NCBI GenBank assembly: GCA_964370375.1
Contig: CAYJIX010000061.1
Location: 1-12,014, forward strand
Length of the DNA stretch: 12,014 nucleotides
From: CAYJIX01 sp964370375
GTDB lineage: Bacteria; Desulfobacterota; Desulfovibrionia; Desulfovibrionales; Desulfovibrionaceae
Reading direction: 5' to 3'
Positions within the stretch are counted from its first letter, which is position 1. Every line of letters starts with the position of its first letter. The position numbers and the translations under genes are program-made. This document shows positions 1 through 6,400 of this stretch, piece by piece. The notes beneath the pieces were generated by a model, which saw nothing but the letters and a program-made list of their open reading frames with translations, was not told where the DNA came from and searched no databases.

Positions 1-10
1 CAGACCTTTT

Positions 11-47
11 GCAAAAACAGCTGTTTTGCCATGGGTAAACTTTGCCC
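11..47. repeat. Two adjacent inverted repeats at the window edge
   Basis: Positions 14-27 read AAAACAGCTGTTTT, a perfect 14-bp palindrome, with GC flanks that extend it if one A is bulged. Positions 33-47 read GGGTAAACTTTGCCC, a 7-bp-arm dyad with one G-T pair around a central C. They could be the terminator of a gene left of the window or operator sites for the gene starting at 188. There is no clear U-tract on the plus strand, so I cannot choose between these. Confidence 0.35.
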
Positions 48-109
48 ACAAGGACATGTTAGCTGCATAACATACCGTTTTTATTATATAGGCACGAAAA
101 ATGCTATTC

Positions 110-123
110 CATGGCATGCCATG
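110..123. promoter_or_regulatory. 14-bp perfect palindrome in the leader of the first gene
   Basis: CATGGCATGCCATG at 110-123 equals its own reverse complement. It lies 20-30 bp downstream of an AT-rich stretch (TATTATATA at 82-90) that could hold a -10 element, and 64 bp before the preferred start codon at 188. Such a position suits an operator, but that is inference; no matching regulator is in the window. Confidence 0.3.
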
Positions 124-187
124 TTTCTTCAAAACATGTGCAGTATCTAACCCTGTTTTATGTTTTTATACCAGAGCGAGCAATTTC

Positions 188-1231
188 ATGAGTAAAAGCA
201 CAAACAACTATCCCATGTGGTGCCTTGGATTATCAGATAACGCCTTGCAACAATTACAAGTTGTTGCTGGTATTGAGCATGCCTTTGTGGCCCTTGACCA
301 TGCAAATTTGCCCGATGTGCAAAAGCTTGAGCAAGAAAAGCCCCTGCTTTTATGGGTCAGCCTTGATGCCTGGCGGCATATTATAACACTTCCTGCCCAT
401 GAAACGACATTTTTTGAGCAGGTTTCACGGGTTCTGGTGCTTGATCCAGATTGTTCCCTTAATGATCTTCACGAAGCTTTGCGAGGCGGTTTTCAGGATG
501 TGCTTATTGATGAGCATGACCATGGCTATATTGACTGCATTTTGCGCCGAGCTCGCGAAGTTTGTAGTATGTATGAAGATATGGAGCGCATGACCAAGGA
601 ATTGCTCTTGCAGCGCGAATTGATGGCGCGCAAATCTGAGGTATTGGCCTTTTTACAAGACGGCATCAACGCCATCACCAAAGCAAGCACAACGCCTGAG
701 CGTTTTTTGGCCTTGCGCCATTCGCTCACAACGCATCTGCCTGTTCATAGCGTGCATACCATTGTTTGGACACCGCAAACAGATGATACTATTTCCATGG
801 AATTGTACCTTGATGCGGAACCTGAAAAAACCACCAATCCTGAACAATTTTCACCGCAAGTCAAGGATTGGACACAGCTTTTGTTCAGTACAGCTGCAAG
901 CCTTGCCTTTCTACCTGAAGCCTCATTTAAGCTTGCCATCAATTACAGCGGCAATACTGTTAAGCCCTTGCCTCGCAATAGGCACAACAACCAACCAGAT
1001 ACCCAGCGCACCCTTTTGCTGCCCCTTTGTTTTGGCGGTGAGCTGCGCGGTGTTGTTGCCATGCTTTTGGTGCGCGAATTCAATCCAGGACGCGATATGG
1101 CCCTTGCCATGGATGCCCTTGTCAACTACATGGCTGCCTCACTCAATTCACAAAGTCCGTTTGTGCAAAGCACAATGAACACCCTGTCCATGCCCTTTGA
1201 TTCCTCAGTATCCACGCTTGTGCGGCAATAG
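188..1231 (+). CDS. Receiver-like/GAF-like protein of unknown function
   Basis: A 347-residue soluble protein with no signal peptide or membrane segment. Residues about 10-122 have the alternating strand/helix rhythm of a response-regulator receiver (LLLWVSLD near 53-60, RVLVLDPD at 81-88, then ALRGGFQDVLIDE at 97-109). The usual acidic pair after the first strand is absent, so it looks like a non-phosphorylated pseudo-receiver. Residues about 120-158 are charged and leucine-rich, probably a coiled-coil linker. Residues about 165-320 resemble a GAF fold, with LLLPLCFGGELRGVVAMLL at 276-294 as the best signature. No kinase, HTH, GGDEF or other output domain follows. The ATG at 188 is chosen because a GAG/GCGAG stretch lies upstream and the extra 29 residues from the ATG at 101 (MLFHGMPCFF...) look like translated leader. 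Family assignment is inference from residue patterns. It stands alone, convergent with clpB. Confidence 0.6.
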   Translation: MSKSTNNYPMWCLGLSDNALQQLQVVAGIEHAFVALDHANLPDVQKLEQEKPLLLWVSLDAWRHIITLPAHETTFFEQVSRVLVLDPDCSLNDLHEALRGGFQDVLIDEHDHGYIDCILRRAREVCSMYEDMERMTKELLLQRELMARKSEVLAFLQDGINAITKASTTPERFLALRHSLTTHLPVHSVHTIVWTPQTDDTISMELYLDAEPEKTTNPEQFSPQVKDWTQLLFSTAASLAFLPEASFKLAINYSGNTVKPLPRNRHNNQPDTQRTLLLPLCFGGELRGVVAMLLVREFNPGRDMALAMDALVNYMAASLNSQSPFVQSTMNTLSMPFDSSVSTLVRQ

Positions 1232-1262
1232 GTTCTGAACAGGTTTATGGTTCTTGTCAAAC

Positions 1263-1296
1263 AAAAACGCAGCCCCTAGCAGAGGCTGCGTTTTTT
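1263..1296. terminator. Bidirectional intrinsic terminator
   Basis: The 7-bp GC core CGCAGCC (1268-1274) pairs with GGCTGCG (1284-1290) around a 9-nt loop. It is flanked by A5 on the left and T6 on the right, which extend the stem to 12 bp. Both strands therefore show a hairpin followed by a T-run. It sits between the stop of the rightward gene (1231) and the stop of leftward clpB (1333) and would terminate both. Confidence 0.85.
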
Positions 1297-1332
1297 GCTG
1301 GTTGTTTATTTTAGGTTTTTTTACAGCCTGCT

Positions 1333-3969
1333 CTAAACAAACTCCACAGCACCGTCTGCTGCCTGCACACCAAAAACAAGGTGCGCGTCGTCATCGTGCC
1401 CTTGGCTGTCCACAACAACATGCTGCCCTTCAACGATACCTCCGCCAATGATGCGTTTGGCCAAAGGGGTTTCAATATGATTTTGCAGATAGCGTTTAAG
1501 CGGTCTTGCTCCATACAAGGGGTCATACGCGCTTTGTGCGATAAAATCCCTGGCCTGAGCTGTAAGGTCAAAGGATATTTTACGATCTTTCAAGCGTTTT
1601 TTCAAACGCTCCACTTGAATTTCTACAATTTCGCCTATCTGCTCCGGCAACAAGGGCTTAAACAAGACCGTTTCGTCAACGCGGTTGAGGAACTCAGGCT
1701 TAAAATGGAGTTTAAGTTCGTCCATAACCTCGTTCATCACATGGGGGGCAAATTCGCCCTGCTCTGTAATGCCTTTTAGCATCACCCCTGAACCGATATT
1801 TGACGTCATAATGATGATTGTATGGCGAAAATCCACAGTACGCCCTTGGCTGTCTGTAAGGCGTCCGTCATCAAGGAGCTGTAACAACGTGTTAAAAACA
1901 TCCGGATGGGCTTTTTCAATTTCATCAAACAACACAACACTATACGGTTTACGGCGCACAGCCTCGGTGAGCTGGCCCCCTTCATCATAGCCCACATAGC
2001 CGGGAGGCGCACCAATGAGCCTGGCCACAGAATGTTTTTCCATGTATTCGCTCATGTCAAGGCGCACAATGCTTTCTTCTGTATCAAAAAGGCTGGCAGC
2101 CAAAGCCTTGCACAATTCTGTTTTTCCAACCCCTGTAGGCCCTAAAAAGATGAAGGAACCTTGCGGTTTGTCAGGATCGCTCAAACCTGCCCGTGAACGC
2201 AACACAGCATTGGCCACCGCGTCCACTGCTTCGTTTTGCCCCACAACTCGTTTGTGCAATTCAAGGGGTAAATTGACCAGTTTTTCGCGTTCAGATTCCA
2301 GCAGCCGCGTGACCGGAATACCCGTCCAGCGCGCCACTATGCCTGCGATATCGTTTGGGCGCACTTCTTCTTTTAAAAGGCGTGGCCCATCAGATTCGGC
2401 CTGTTCTGCCTTGGCAAGGTTTTTTTCCAGTGCGAACAGTTTTGAATATTTAAGCTCTGCTGCCTTGTTGAGGTCATAATTGCGTTCAGCTTCTTCAATC
2501 TCAAGTCGCGTTTTTTCGATGTGCTCCTTGATTTCGCGGACGGCATTGATGGAATTTTTCTCTGTTTCCCATTGCTCGCGCAGGCTGTTTTGGCTAAATT
2601 TAAGTTCGCGCAATTCGTTTTCCAACCTCTCTAACCGTTCCCGTGAGGCCGCGTCTATTTCTTTTCGCAAGGCTTCGCGTTCAATTTCAAGCTGCATGAC
2701 CTTGCGGTTTGTTTCGTCAAGTTCTGTTGGCAATGAATCAATCTCGGTACGGATCATGGCTGCGGCTTCGTCAATAAGGTCAATGGCTTTGTCAGGCAAT
2801 TGCCTATCTGAAATGTAGCGCGTGGACAAAAGCACCGCTTCCACAATGGAAGAATCACTGATGCGCACACCATGATGCACTTCAAAACGTTCTTTTAACC
2901 CTCGTAAAATAGAAATGGCATCTTCCATGGTGGGCTCTTCCACAAAGACGGGCTGGAAACGCCGCTCAAGTGCAGGATCTTTCTCGATATATTTTCGGTA
3001 TTCATCAAGGGTGGTGGCGCCGATACAGTGCAATTCGCCCCGTGCCAGCATGGGTTTAAGAAGGTTGCCTGCATCCATGGCACCGTCTGATTTTCCTGCC
3101 CCCACAATGGTATGCAATTCATCGATGAACAAGATGATTTGCCCTTGTGACTGTTCCACTTCACCAAGTACAGCCTTTAATCGTTCTTCAAATTCGCCCC
3201 TGTACTTGGCCCCTGCAATGAGCGCGCCCATATCCAAAGCATAAATGGATTTGCCTTTTAAGCTTTCAGGCACATCGCCTTTAACCACACGAAAGGCTAA
3301 CCCCTCTACAATGGCTGTTTTGCCAACGCCGGCTTCACCCATGAGCACGGGATTGTTTTTGGTACGCCGCGCCAAAATACGCACAACGCGCCTGATTTCC
3401 CCTTCTCGTCCTATGACAGGGTCAAGCTTGCCTTTGCGCGCTTCCTCCACAAGGTCGCGCCCGTATTTGCTAAGGGCTTCATAACTTTCTTCAGGATTTG
3501 CCGATGTTACCCTGTGAGGGCCGCGCACACTAAGCATGGTTTGCATAAACGCATCAGAGGTCAGTTTGAACGCTGTGCAAACCTCACCCATGCCTGTTGA
3601 AGCAGGTTCGTGCAACATTTCGGCAAATATATGCTCAACGCTGACATATTCATCGCGCAACTTTTTGGCTAGGGCCTCTGCCTGACCAAGGATTTTGGCT
3701 GTGCGCTGGGATATGGTGACGGTGCCCATTTGCGCACCGGGTCCACGCACGGAAGGACGTTTTTGTAACACGTTTTCAAACGCCTTGATCATTGCTGCCA
3801 CAGGCACGTTCATGCGCTCAAGCACACGCGGAACAAAGCCTTGTTCCTGTTCAAGTAAGGCTAGGGCCACATGTTCCACATCCACTTCTTGATGGCCAAA
3901 GCGTGCAACCAGATTTTGGGCAGCGCTTATGGCTTCTTGTGATTTTTGGGTAAATTTTTGAATATCCAT
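1333..3969 (-). CDS. clpB: ATP-dependent chaperone ClpB (protein disaggregase)
   Basis: ClpB is a cytoplasmic hexameric AAA+ machine that pulls polypeptides out of aggregates together with DnaK and its J-protein. This 878-residue copy is full length (family about 850-880). It has the N-terminal Clp repeat domain (MDIQKFTQKSQEAISAAQN at the start). AAA-1 carries Walker A GEAGVGKT at 211-218 and a Walker B glutamate at 284 in LFIDELHT. A long charged coiled-coil middle domain spans roughly 410-540 and distinguishes ClpB from ClpA. AAA-2 carries GPTGVGKT at 610-617 and Walker B glutamate 683 in LFDEIEKAHPD. The start at 3969 is preferred over an in-frame ATG at 4020: it gives the standard ClpB N-terminus and is preceded by AAGAGGTG at good spacing. 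It is the last gene of the leftward DnaJ-CbpM-ClpB cluster. Confidence 0.97.
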   Translation of the reverse strand: MDIQKFTQKSQEAISAAQNLVARFGHQEVDVEHVALALLEQEQGFVPRVLERMNVPVAAMIKAFENVLQKRPSVRGPGAQMGTVTISQRTAKILGQAEALAKKLRDEYVSVEHIFAEMLHEPASTGMGEVCTAFKLTSDAFMQTMLSVRGPHRVTSANPEESYEALSKYGRDLVEEARKGKLDPVIGREGEIRRVVRILARRTKNNPVLMGEAGVGKTAIVEGLAFRVVKGDVPESLKGKSIYALDMGALIAGAKYRGEFEERLKAVLGEVEQSQGQIILFIDELHTIVGAGKSDGAMDAGNLLKPMLARGELHCIGATTLDEYRKYIEKDPALERRFQPVFVEEPTMEDAISILRGLKERFEVHHGVRISDSSIVEAVLLSTRYISDRQLPDKAIDLIDEAAAMIRTEIDSLPTELDETNRKVMQLEIEREALRKEIDAASRERLERLENELRELKFSQNSLREQWETEKNSINAVREIKEHIEKTRLEIEEAERNYDLNKAAELKYSKLFALEKNLAKAEQAESDGPRLLKEEVRPNDIAGIVARWTGIPVTRLLESEREKLVNLPLELHKRVVGQNEAVDAVANAVLRSRAGLSDPDKPQGSFIFLGPTGVGKTELCKALAASLFDTEESIVRLDMSEYMEKHSVARLIGAPPGYVGYDEGGQLTEAVRRKPYSVVLFDEIEKAHPDVFNTLLQLLDDGRLTDSQGRTVDFRHTIIIMTSNIGSGVMLKGITEQGEFAPHVMNEVMDELKLHFKPEFLNRVDETVLFKPLLPEQIGEIVEIQVERLKKRLKDRKISFDLTAQARDFIAQSAYDPLYGARPLKRYLQNHIETPLAKRIIGGGIVEGQHVVVDSQGHDDDAHLVFGVQAADGAVEFV

Positions 3970-3999
3970 TAAAACACCTCTTGCTCTCATCTCAAACAT

Positions 4000-4022
4000 T
4001 TTAAACACTTGATATTTCAAGT
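4000..4022 (-). promoter_or_regulatory. Heat-shock-like -35 box and small dyad in the clpB leader
   Basis: On the minus strand CTTGAAA (plus 4015-4021) matches the sigma-32 -35 consensus in all seven bases, about 46-52 bp upstream of the clpB ATG. It overlaps an inverted repeat ACTTGA/TCAAGT with a 4-nt spacer (4007-4022). No good CCCCAT-T -10 box follows at the expected distance; the region reads TTTAAAATG. An internal heat-shock promoter for clpB is therefore possible but only half supported. Confidence 0.3.
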
Positions 4023-4072
4023 TGTTTGCAGGCTCGTTTGAACAATACCATGTTAAAAAGGCTTACAATCTG

Positions 4073-4381
4073 CTACAGCCTTGTCAAGGTTTGCAAACGT
4101 TGTTCAAGCTCTTCCACACGCTCCAAAAGGTCCACCACAATGGTACCGCCAACAGTGTGCAGGTCAAAATCTGTACACAAACGCTCAAGCTTACGCAGGC
4201 GATACACATCAATACGCCGAAAAAGCATGGCTTCATCAGCTGTGCGCGTGGGCACAATCCAGCCCATTTCCACTAATTCGTCAAGGCGTTCGGGCGTTGT
4301 ACCAGTACATTCCATAAGTTCTGTGCGCACAATATAGATTGAAGGGGTGGGCATGTTTTTTGTTTCAAACACTAAATCCAT
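4073..4381 (-). CDS. cbpM: CbpM-like chaperone modulator (MerR-type HTH protein)
   Basis: A 102-residue protein, the same size as E. coli CbpM (about 101). The N-terminal half (residues about 14-60) reads as a MerR-type winged helix: IYIVRTELMECTGTTPERLD, then LVEMGWIVPTR, then a basic helix FRRIDVYRLRKLERL. A C-terminal leucine/glutamate helix (VVDLLERVEELEQRLQTL) looks like a dimerising coiled coil. CbpM in enterobacteria binds the J-domain of CbpA and inhibits its DnaK co-chaperone activity; the CbpA-like gene just upstream makes that role likely here. A second possibility is a MerR-type repressor of the chaperone genes, as with HspR in actinobacteria, and the sequence alone does not decide. 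The start at 4381 has an ideal AAGGAGG 4 bp upstream. The stop is 103 bp before clpB. Confidence 0.8.
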   Translation of the reverse strand: MDLVFETKNMPTPSIYIVRTELMECTGTTPERLDELVEMGWIVPTRTADEAMLFRRIDVYRLRKLERLCTDFDLHTVGGTIVVDLLERVEELEQRLQTLTRL

Positions 4382-4698
4382 ATGGCCTCCTTATGCGGTG
4401 GCTTTTGTCCTATCTTTTTATAAATTTGGCTGACATGACAATACCAAGTAAAGCCGCAATATTGGCTTCAAATACCCCTTAGGGATCGCTAGGCATTATG
4501 GTTGCCTAATTGTACGCCGTGCGGAATTTTTTTTTACAAAAAGCTTCCGTAAACAGGCGCTTGAAAAACGCTTTTCATACGCGTATTTGTGGTTAATATT
4601 GTATAGTTTAGCTATGAAAATATAGTCCTTCAATCAATTATTATTCAGTTTCACTAGCTAGTATACAACCTAACAGCGACAAAAAAGTACGGTTGCGT
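4382..4698. other. 317-bp gap between cbpA and cbpM with several dyads
   Basis: No open frame here looks coding. An inverted repeat AAGCC/GGCTT spans 4451-4468 with CAATATTG at its centre, about 70 bp upstream of cbpM, an operator-like position. CGGAA/TTCCG arms (4522-4550) enclose T- and A-runs that can pair. TGAAAA/TTTTCA pairs at 4562-4577. A 10-bp perfect palindrome ACTAGCTAGT lies at 4653-4662. One of these could end the cbpA transcript, but none is a textbook terminator on the minus strand. A gap this long suggests cbpM-clpB may also have a promoter of their own. Confidence 0.5.
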
Positions 4699-5631
4699 TT
4701 AGTTTGCCGCCTCATGGGCCTTGCTCAGCTCCTCCCACAGGGCTCGTTCTTCATCGGTCAGGTTTGACGGTGTGGTGATGTTGATACGCACAAAAAGATC
4801 GCCCCTTTCACCTGCTTTGCCAAGGCCTTTACCGCGCAAACGCAGCTTTGCCTCACTGCTTGTGCCGGCAGGGATGTTCATTTCCACATCGCCGTCAAGG
4901 GTTGTTACGCGCACACGGCTCCCAAGCGCTGCTTGCCAAGGCCATATGGCCACTTTTGTGGTAAGGTCCTTGCCGTTGACTTGAAAACGCGGATCCTGTG
5001 CATAGGCGATTTTTAAATACAAATCACCTTTCATTCCGCCGCCTGCCGCAGGATAGCCCTGCTCAGCCAGGCGCAATTTCATGCCTTCGCGCGCGCCTGC
5101 CGGTATGTTAACTTTTAACTGCTTTGGCCCCTCTGCACCTTGAAGTGTAAAGGCATGCTCGCCCCCTTTCATGGCAAGGGTTAAATCTATGACAAGCTCA
5201 GCTTCAATATCCCTGCCTGCTTGCCTACGGTTTGAAAAGCCTGCAAAAGGGTCAGCGCCAAAACCTGCTGAAGCAGCACCGCGCCCACGCCGTTGCCCCC
5301 CAAAAAGGGCTTCAAAAAAATCACTGAACCCCGATGATTCAAACCCTTGGCTGCCAAAGTTAAAATCCTCAAAACCCCGTGCCCCTTGAAATTGCTGTCC
5401 GTGTTGCCAATCAGGGCCTAGCTGATCGTACATCTTACGTTTTTTTTCATCTTTGAGGACTTCGTAAGCTTCGGTAATATCTTTAAATTTTTCTTCAGCT
5501 TCAGTGTTTCCCGGGTTCAAGTCCGGATGATATTTTTTGGCTAATTGTTTATACGCCTTGGCGATTTCGTCTTTTGAAGCAGAACGCTTCACCCCAAGCA
5601 CAGTATAATAATCTTTATACGTAACACCCAT
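4699..5631 (-). CDS. cbpA: CbpA-like DnaJ co-chaperone (type II J-protein)
   Basis: J-proteins deliver unfolded clients to DnaK and stimulate its ATPase. This 310-residue protein has a J-domain (about 6-70) with the invariant HPD at 35-37 in KKYHPDLNPG, ending in KRKMYDQLG. A glycine/phenylalanine-rich segment follows (about 78-133: GFEDFNFG, FFEALFGGQ, DPFAGF). Two beta-rich client-binding domains come next (from RDIEAELVIDLTLAMKGG at 140 to about 300). The CXXCXGXG zinc-finger repeats of DnaJ itself are absent, so this is the CbpA/type II class, and about 305-310 residues is the CbpA size. The ATG at 5631 is preferred over 5667: it gives MGVTYKDYYTVLGV, the normal J-domain lead-in, and has GGGAGG 6 bp upstream. 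It is the first gene of the leftward cluster with cbpM and clpB. No dnaK or grpE is in the window. Confidence 0.93.
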   Translation of the reverse strand: MGVTYKDYYTVLGVKRSASKDEIAKAYKQLAKKYHPDLNPGNTEAEEKFKDITEAYEVLKDEKKRKMYDQLGPDWQHGQQFQGARGFEDFNFGSQGFESSGFSDFFEALFGGQRRGRGAASAGFGADPFAGFSNRRQAGRDIEAELVIDLTLAMKGGEHAFTLQGAEGPKQLKVNIPAGAREGMKLRLAEQGYPAAGGGMKGDLYLKIAYAQDPRFQVNGKDLTTKVAIWPWQAALGSRVRVTTLDGDVEMNIPAGTSSEAKLRLRGKGLGKAGERGDLFVRINITTPSNLTDEERALWEELSKAHEAAN

Positions 5632-5674
5632 ACCTTGCCTCCCACAAAAATGCCTACTAGAACGCATCTCATAC

Positions 5675-5703
5675 TTCAGCTTGCGCTGAAATATGGTATA
5701 TCA
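5675..5703 (-). promoter_or_regulatory. Possible cbpA promoter and leader hairpin
   Basis: On the minus strand TGATATACC (plus 5695-5703) resembles an extended -10, and TACCATAT within it also loosely matches a sigma-32 -10. No good -35 of either type is present. Just downstream, TTCAGC/GCTGAA (5675-5680 and 5685-5690) form a perfect 6-bp inverted repeat with a 4-nt loop, about 44 bp before the start codon. No CIRCE (TTAGCACTC-N9-GAGTGCTAA) element is visible. Confidence 0.25.
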
Positions 5704-6370
5704 CTGCGCCCAAAAGCGCGATTATTGACTTGTTCCGATGGCTACACCACCGTGCCAAACAGCAACTTGGCGGCTGAAAACTCCTCAAAATACGCTTTCG
5801 CGTGATTGAAAAACAGCTCATAACCAAAAGCGCTCTATACACGTATTTTTTTGTTCTAATGTCGTAAAAATGCGACGTATAAAACGAAAGACTGCCTAGC
5901 TATTTTCATATACATGCATAAAAATGCTTTTGCTCATAAAATAAGTAAAACACCTTTATGCCCTGTCAAGAATAATCAACGGCTGATAAGGCCACTAAAC
6001 AGCTTCAATCCAGCCGTATACACATTTTGTATTGTATTTGTAGCTTGCTCATATATTTTTGCCTTTCAGTATCAGCACATGCTCGCACAAAGAAAATACT
6101 TTATTTTTTCCATTATATAGGAATCAAAAAGGCGCCGTTTATTCAAAAAATCTGTAACAGCACGGCACCTTATAAAGAAACAAGCTTTTATATATTTGCA
6201 TTATGTGTGACTATATCCTTTTTTTTGCTTGCTTTTCTTGAGTTTTTCTAGTAAACGAAAACTACTTTTGTTGATATATTTTCTTTTAACCGCATAAAAA
6301 CACAGACAAATCAATATTTAAAAAAAACCAATACCTATATTAAACACGTAAAATAACAAATAAAATTAAT
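5704..6370. other. AT-rich divergent intergenic region without a convincing gene
   Basis: About 0.67 kb between leftward cbpA and the rightward carboxypeptidase. The only open frames (ATG at 5914, TTG at 6027) lack ribosome-binding sites and encode aromatic- and cysteine-rich low-quality sequence. Small dyads are present: GCGC/GCGC at 5706-5719, GTCG/CGAC at 5861-5875, and CGGCTG/CAGCCG at 5980-6016. Base composition becomes strongly AT-rich from about 6020. It could hold a small RNA or decayed sequence, but nothing specific can be supported. Confidence 0.5.
6271..6298 (+). promoter_or_regulatory. Candidate sigma-70 promoter for the carboxypeptidase
   Basis: TTGATA at 6271-6276 (five of six to TTGACA) and CATAAA at 6293-6298 (four of six to TATAAT) are spaced by 16 bp. 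Transcription would start near 6305, giving a leader of about 95 nt that contains the 6371-6392 hairpin. The surrounding DNA is so AT-rich that chance matches are likely. Confidence 0.3.
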
Positions 6371-6392
6371 CCTAAACGTCTTAACGTTTAGG
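6371..6392 (+). promoter_or_regulatory. Perfect 9-bp hairpin covering the Shine-Dalgarno region
   Basis: CCTAAACGT (6371-6379) and ACGTTTAGG (6384-6392) are perfectly complementary with loop CTTA. The last three bases of the 3' arm (AGG) are the best Shine-Dalgarno match, 8 bp before the GTG at 6401. In RNA the stem would hide the ribosome-binding site. In DNA it is an equally good repressor dyad. No T-run follows, so it is not a terminator on the plus strand. Confidence 0.5.
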
Positions 6393-6400
6393 TAGAGAAC

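Noticed and set aside
101..187. N-terminal extension of the first gene from the ATG at 101
   Set aside because: The added 29 residues look unlike the rest of the protein, and the ATG at 188 has a plausible upstream purine stretch. The weak signals mean the longer form is not fully excluded.
1254..1451. Short open frame running over the terminator into the clpB 3' end
   Set aside because: It overlaps a clear bidirectional terminator and the clpB coding strand, with no family resemblance.
2015..3484. Several open frames on the plus strand opposite clpB
   Set aside because: They lie antisense to a strongly conserved gene and have Ser/Arg-rich products typical of shadow frames.
5914..6120. Small open frame of 68 codons in the AT-rich gap
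   Set aside because: No ribosome-binding site before the ATG, and a random-looking composition rich in aromatic residues and cysteine.
6027..6251. Small hydrophobic open frame of 74 codons with TTG start
   Set aside because: No Shine-Dalgarno, overlaps another equally poor frame, and its hydrophobicity follows from T-rich DNA rather than a designed membrane protein.
6371..6392. Hairpin before 6401 as an intrinsic terminator
   Set aside because: No T-run follows on the plus strand. On the minus strand the following bases are only moderately T-rich, and no gene ends there.
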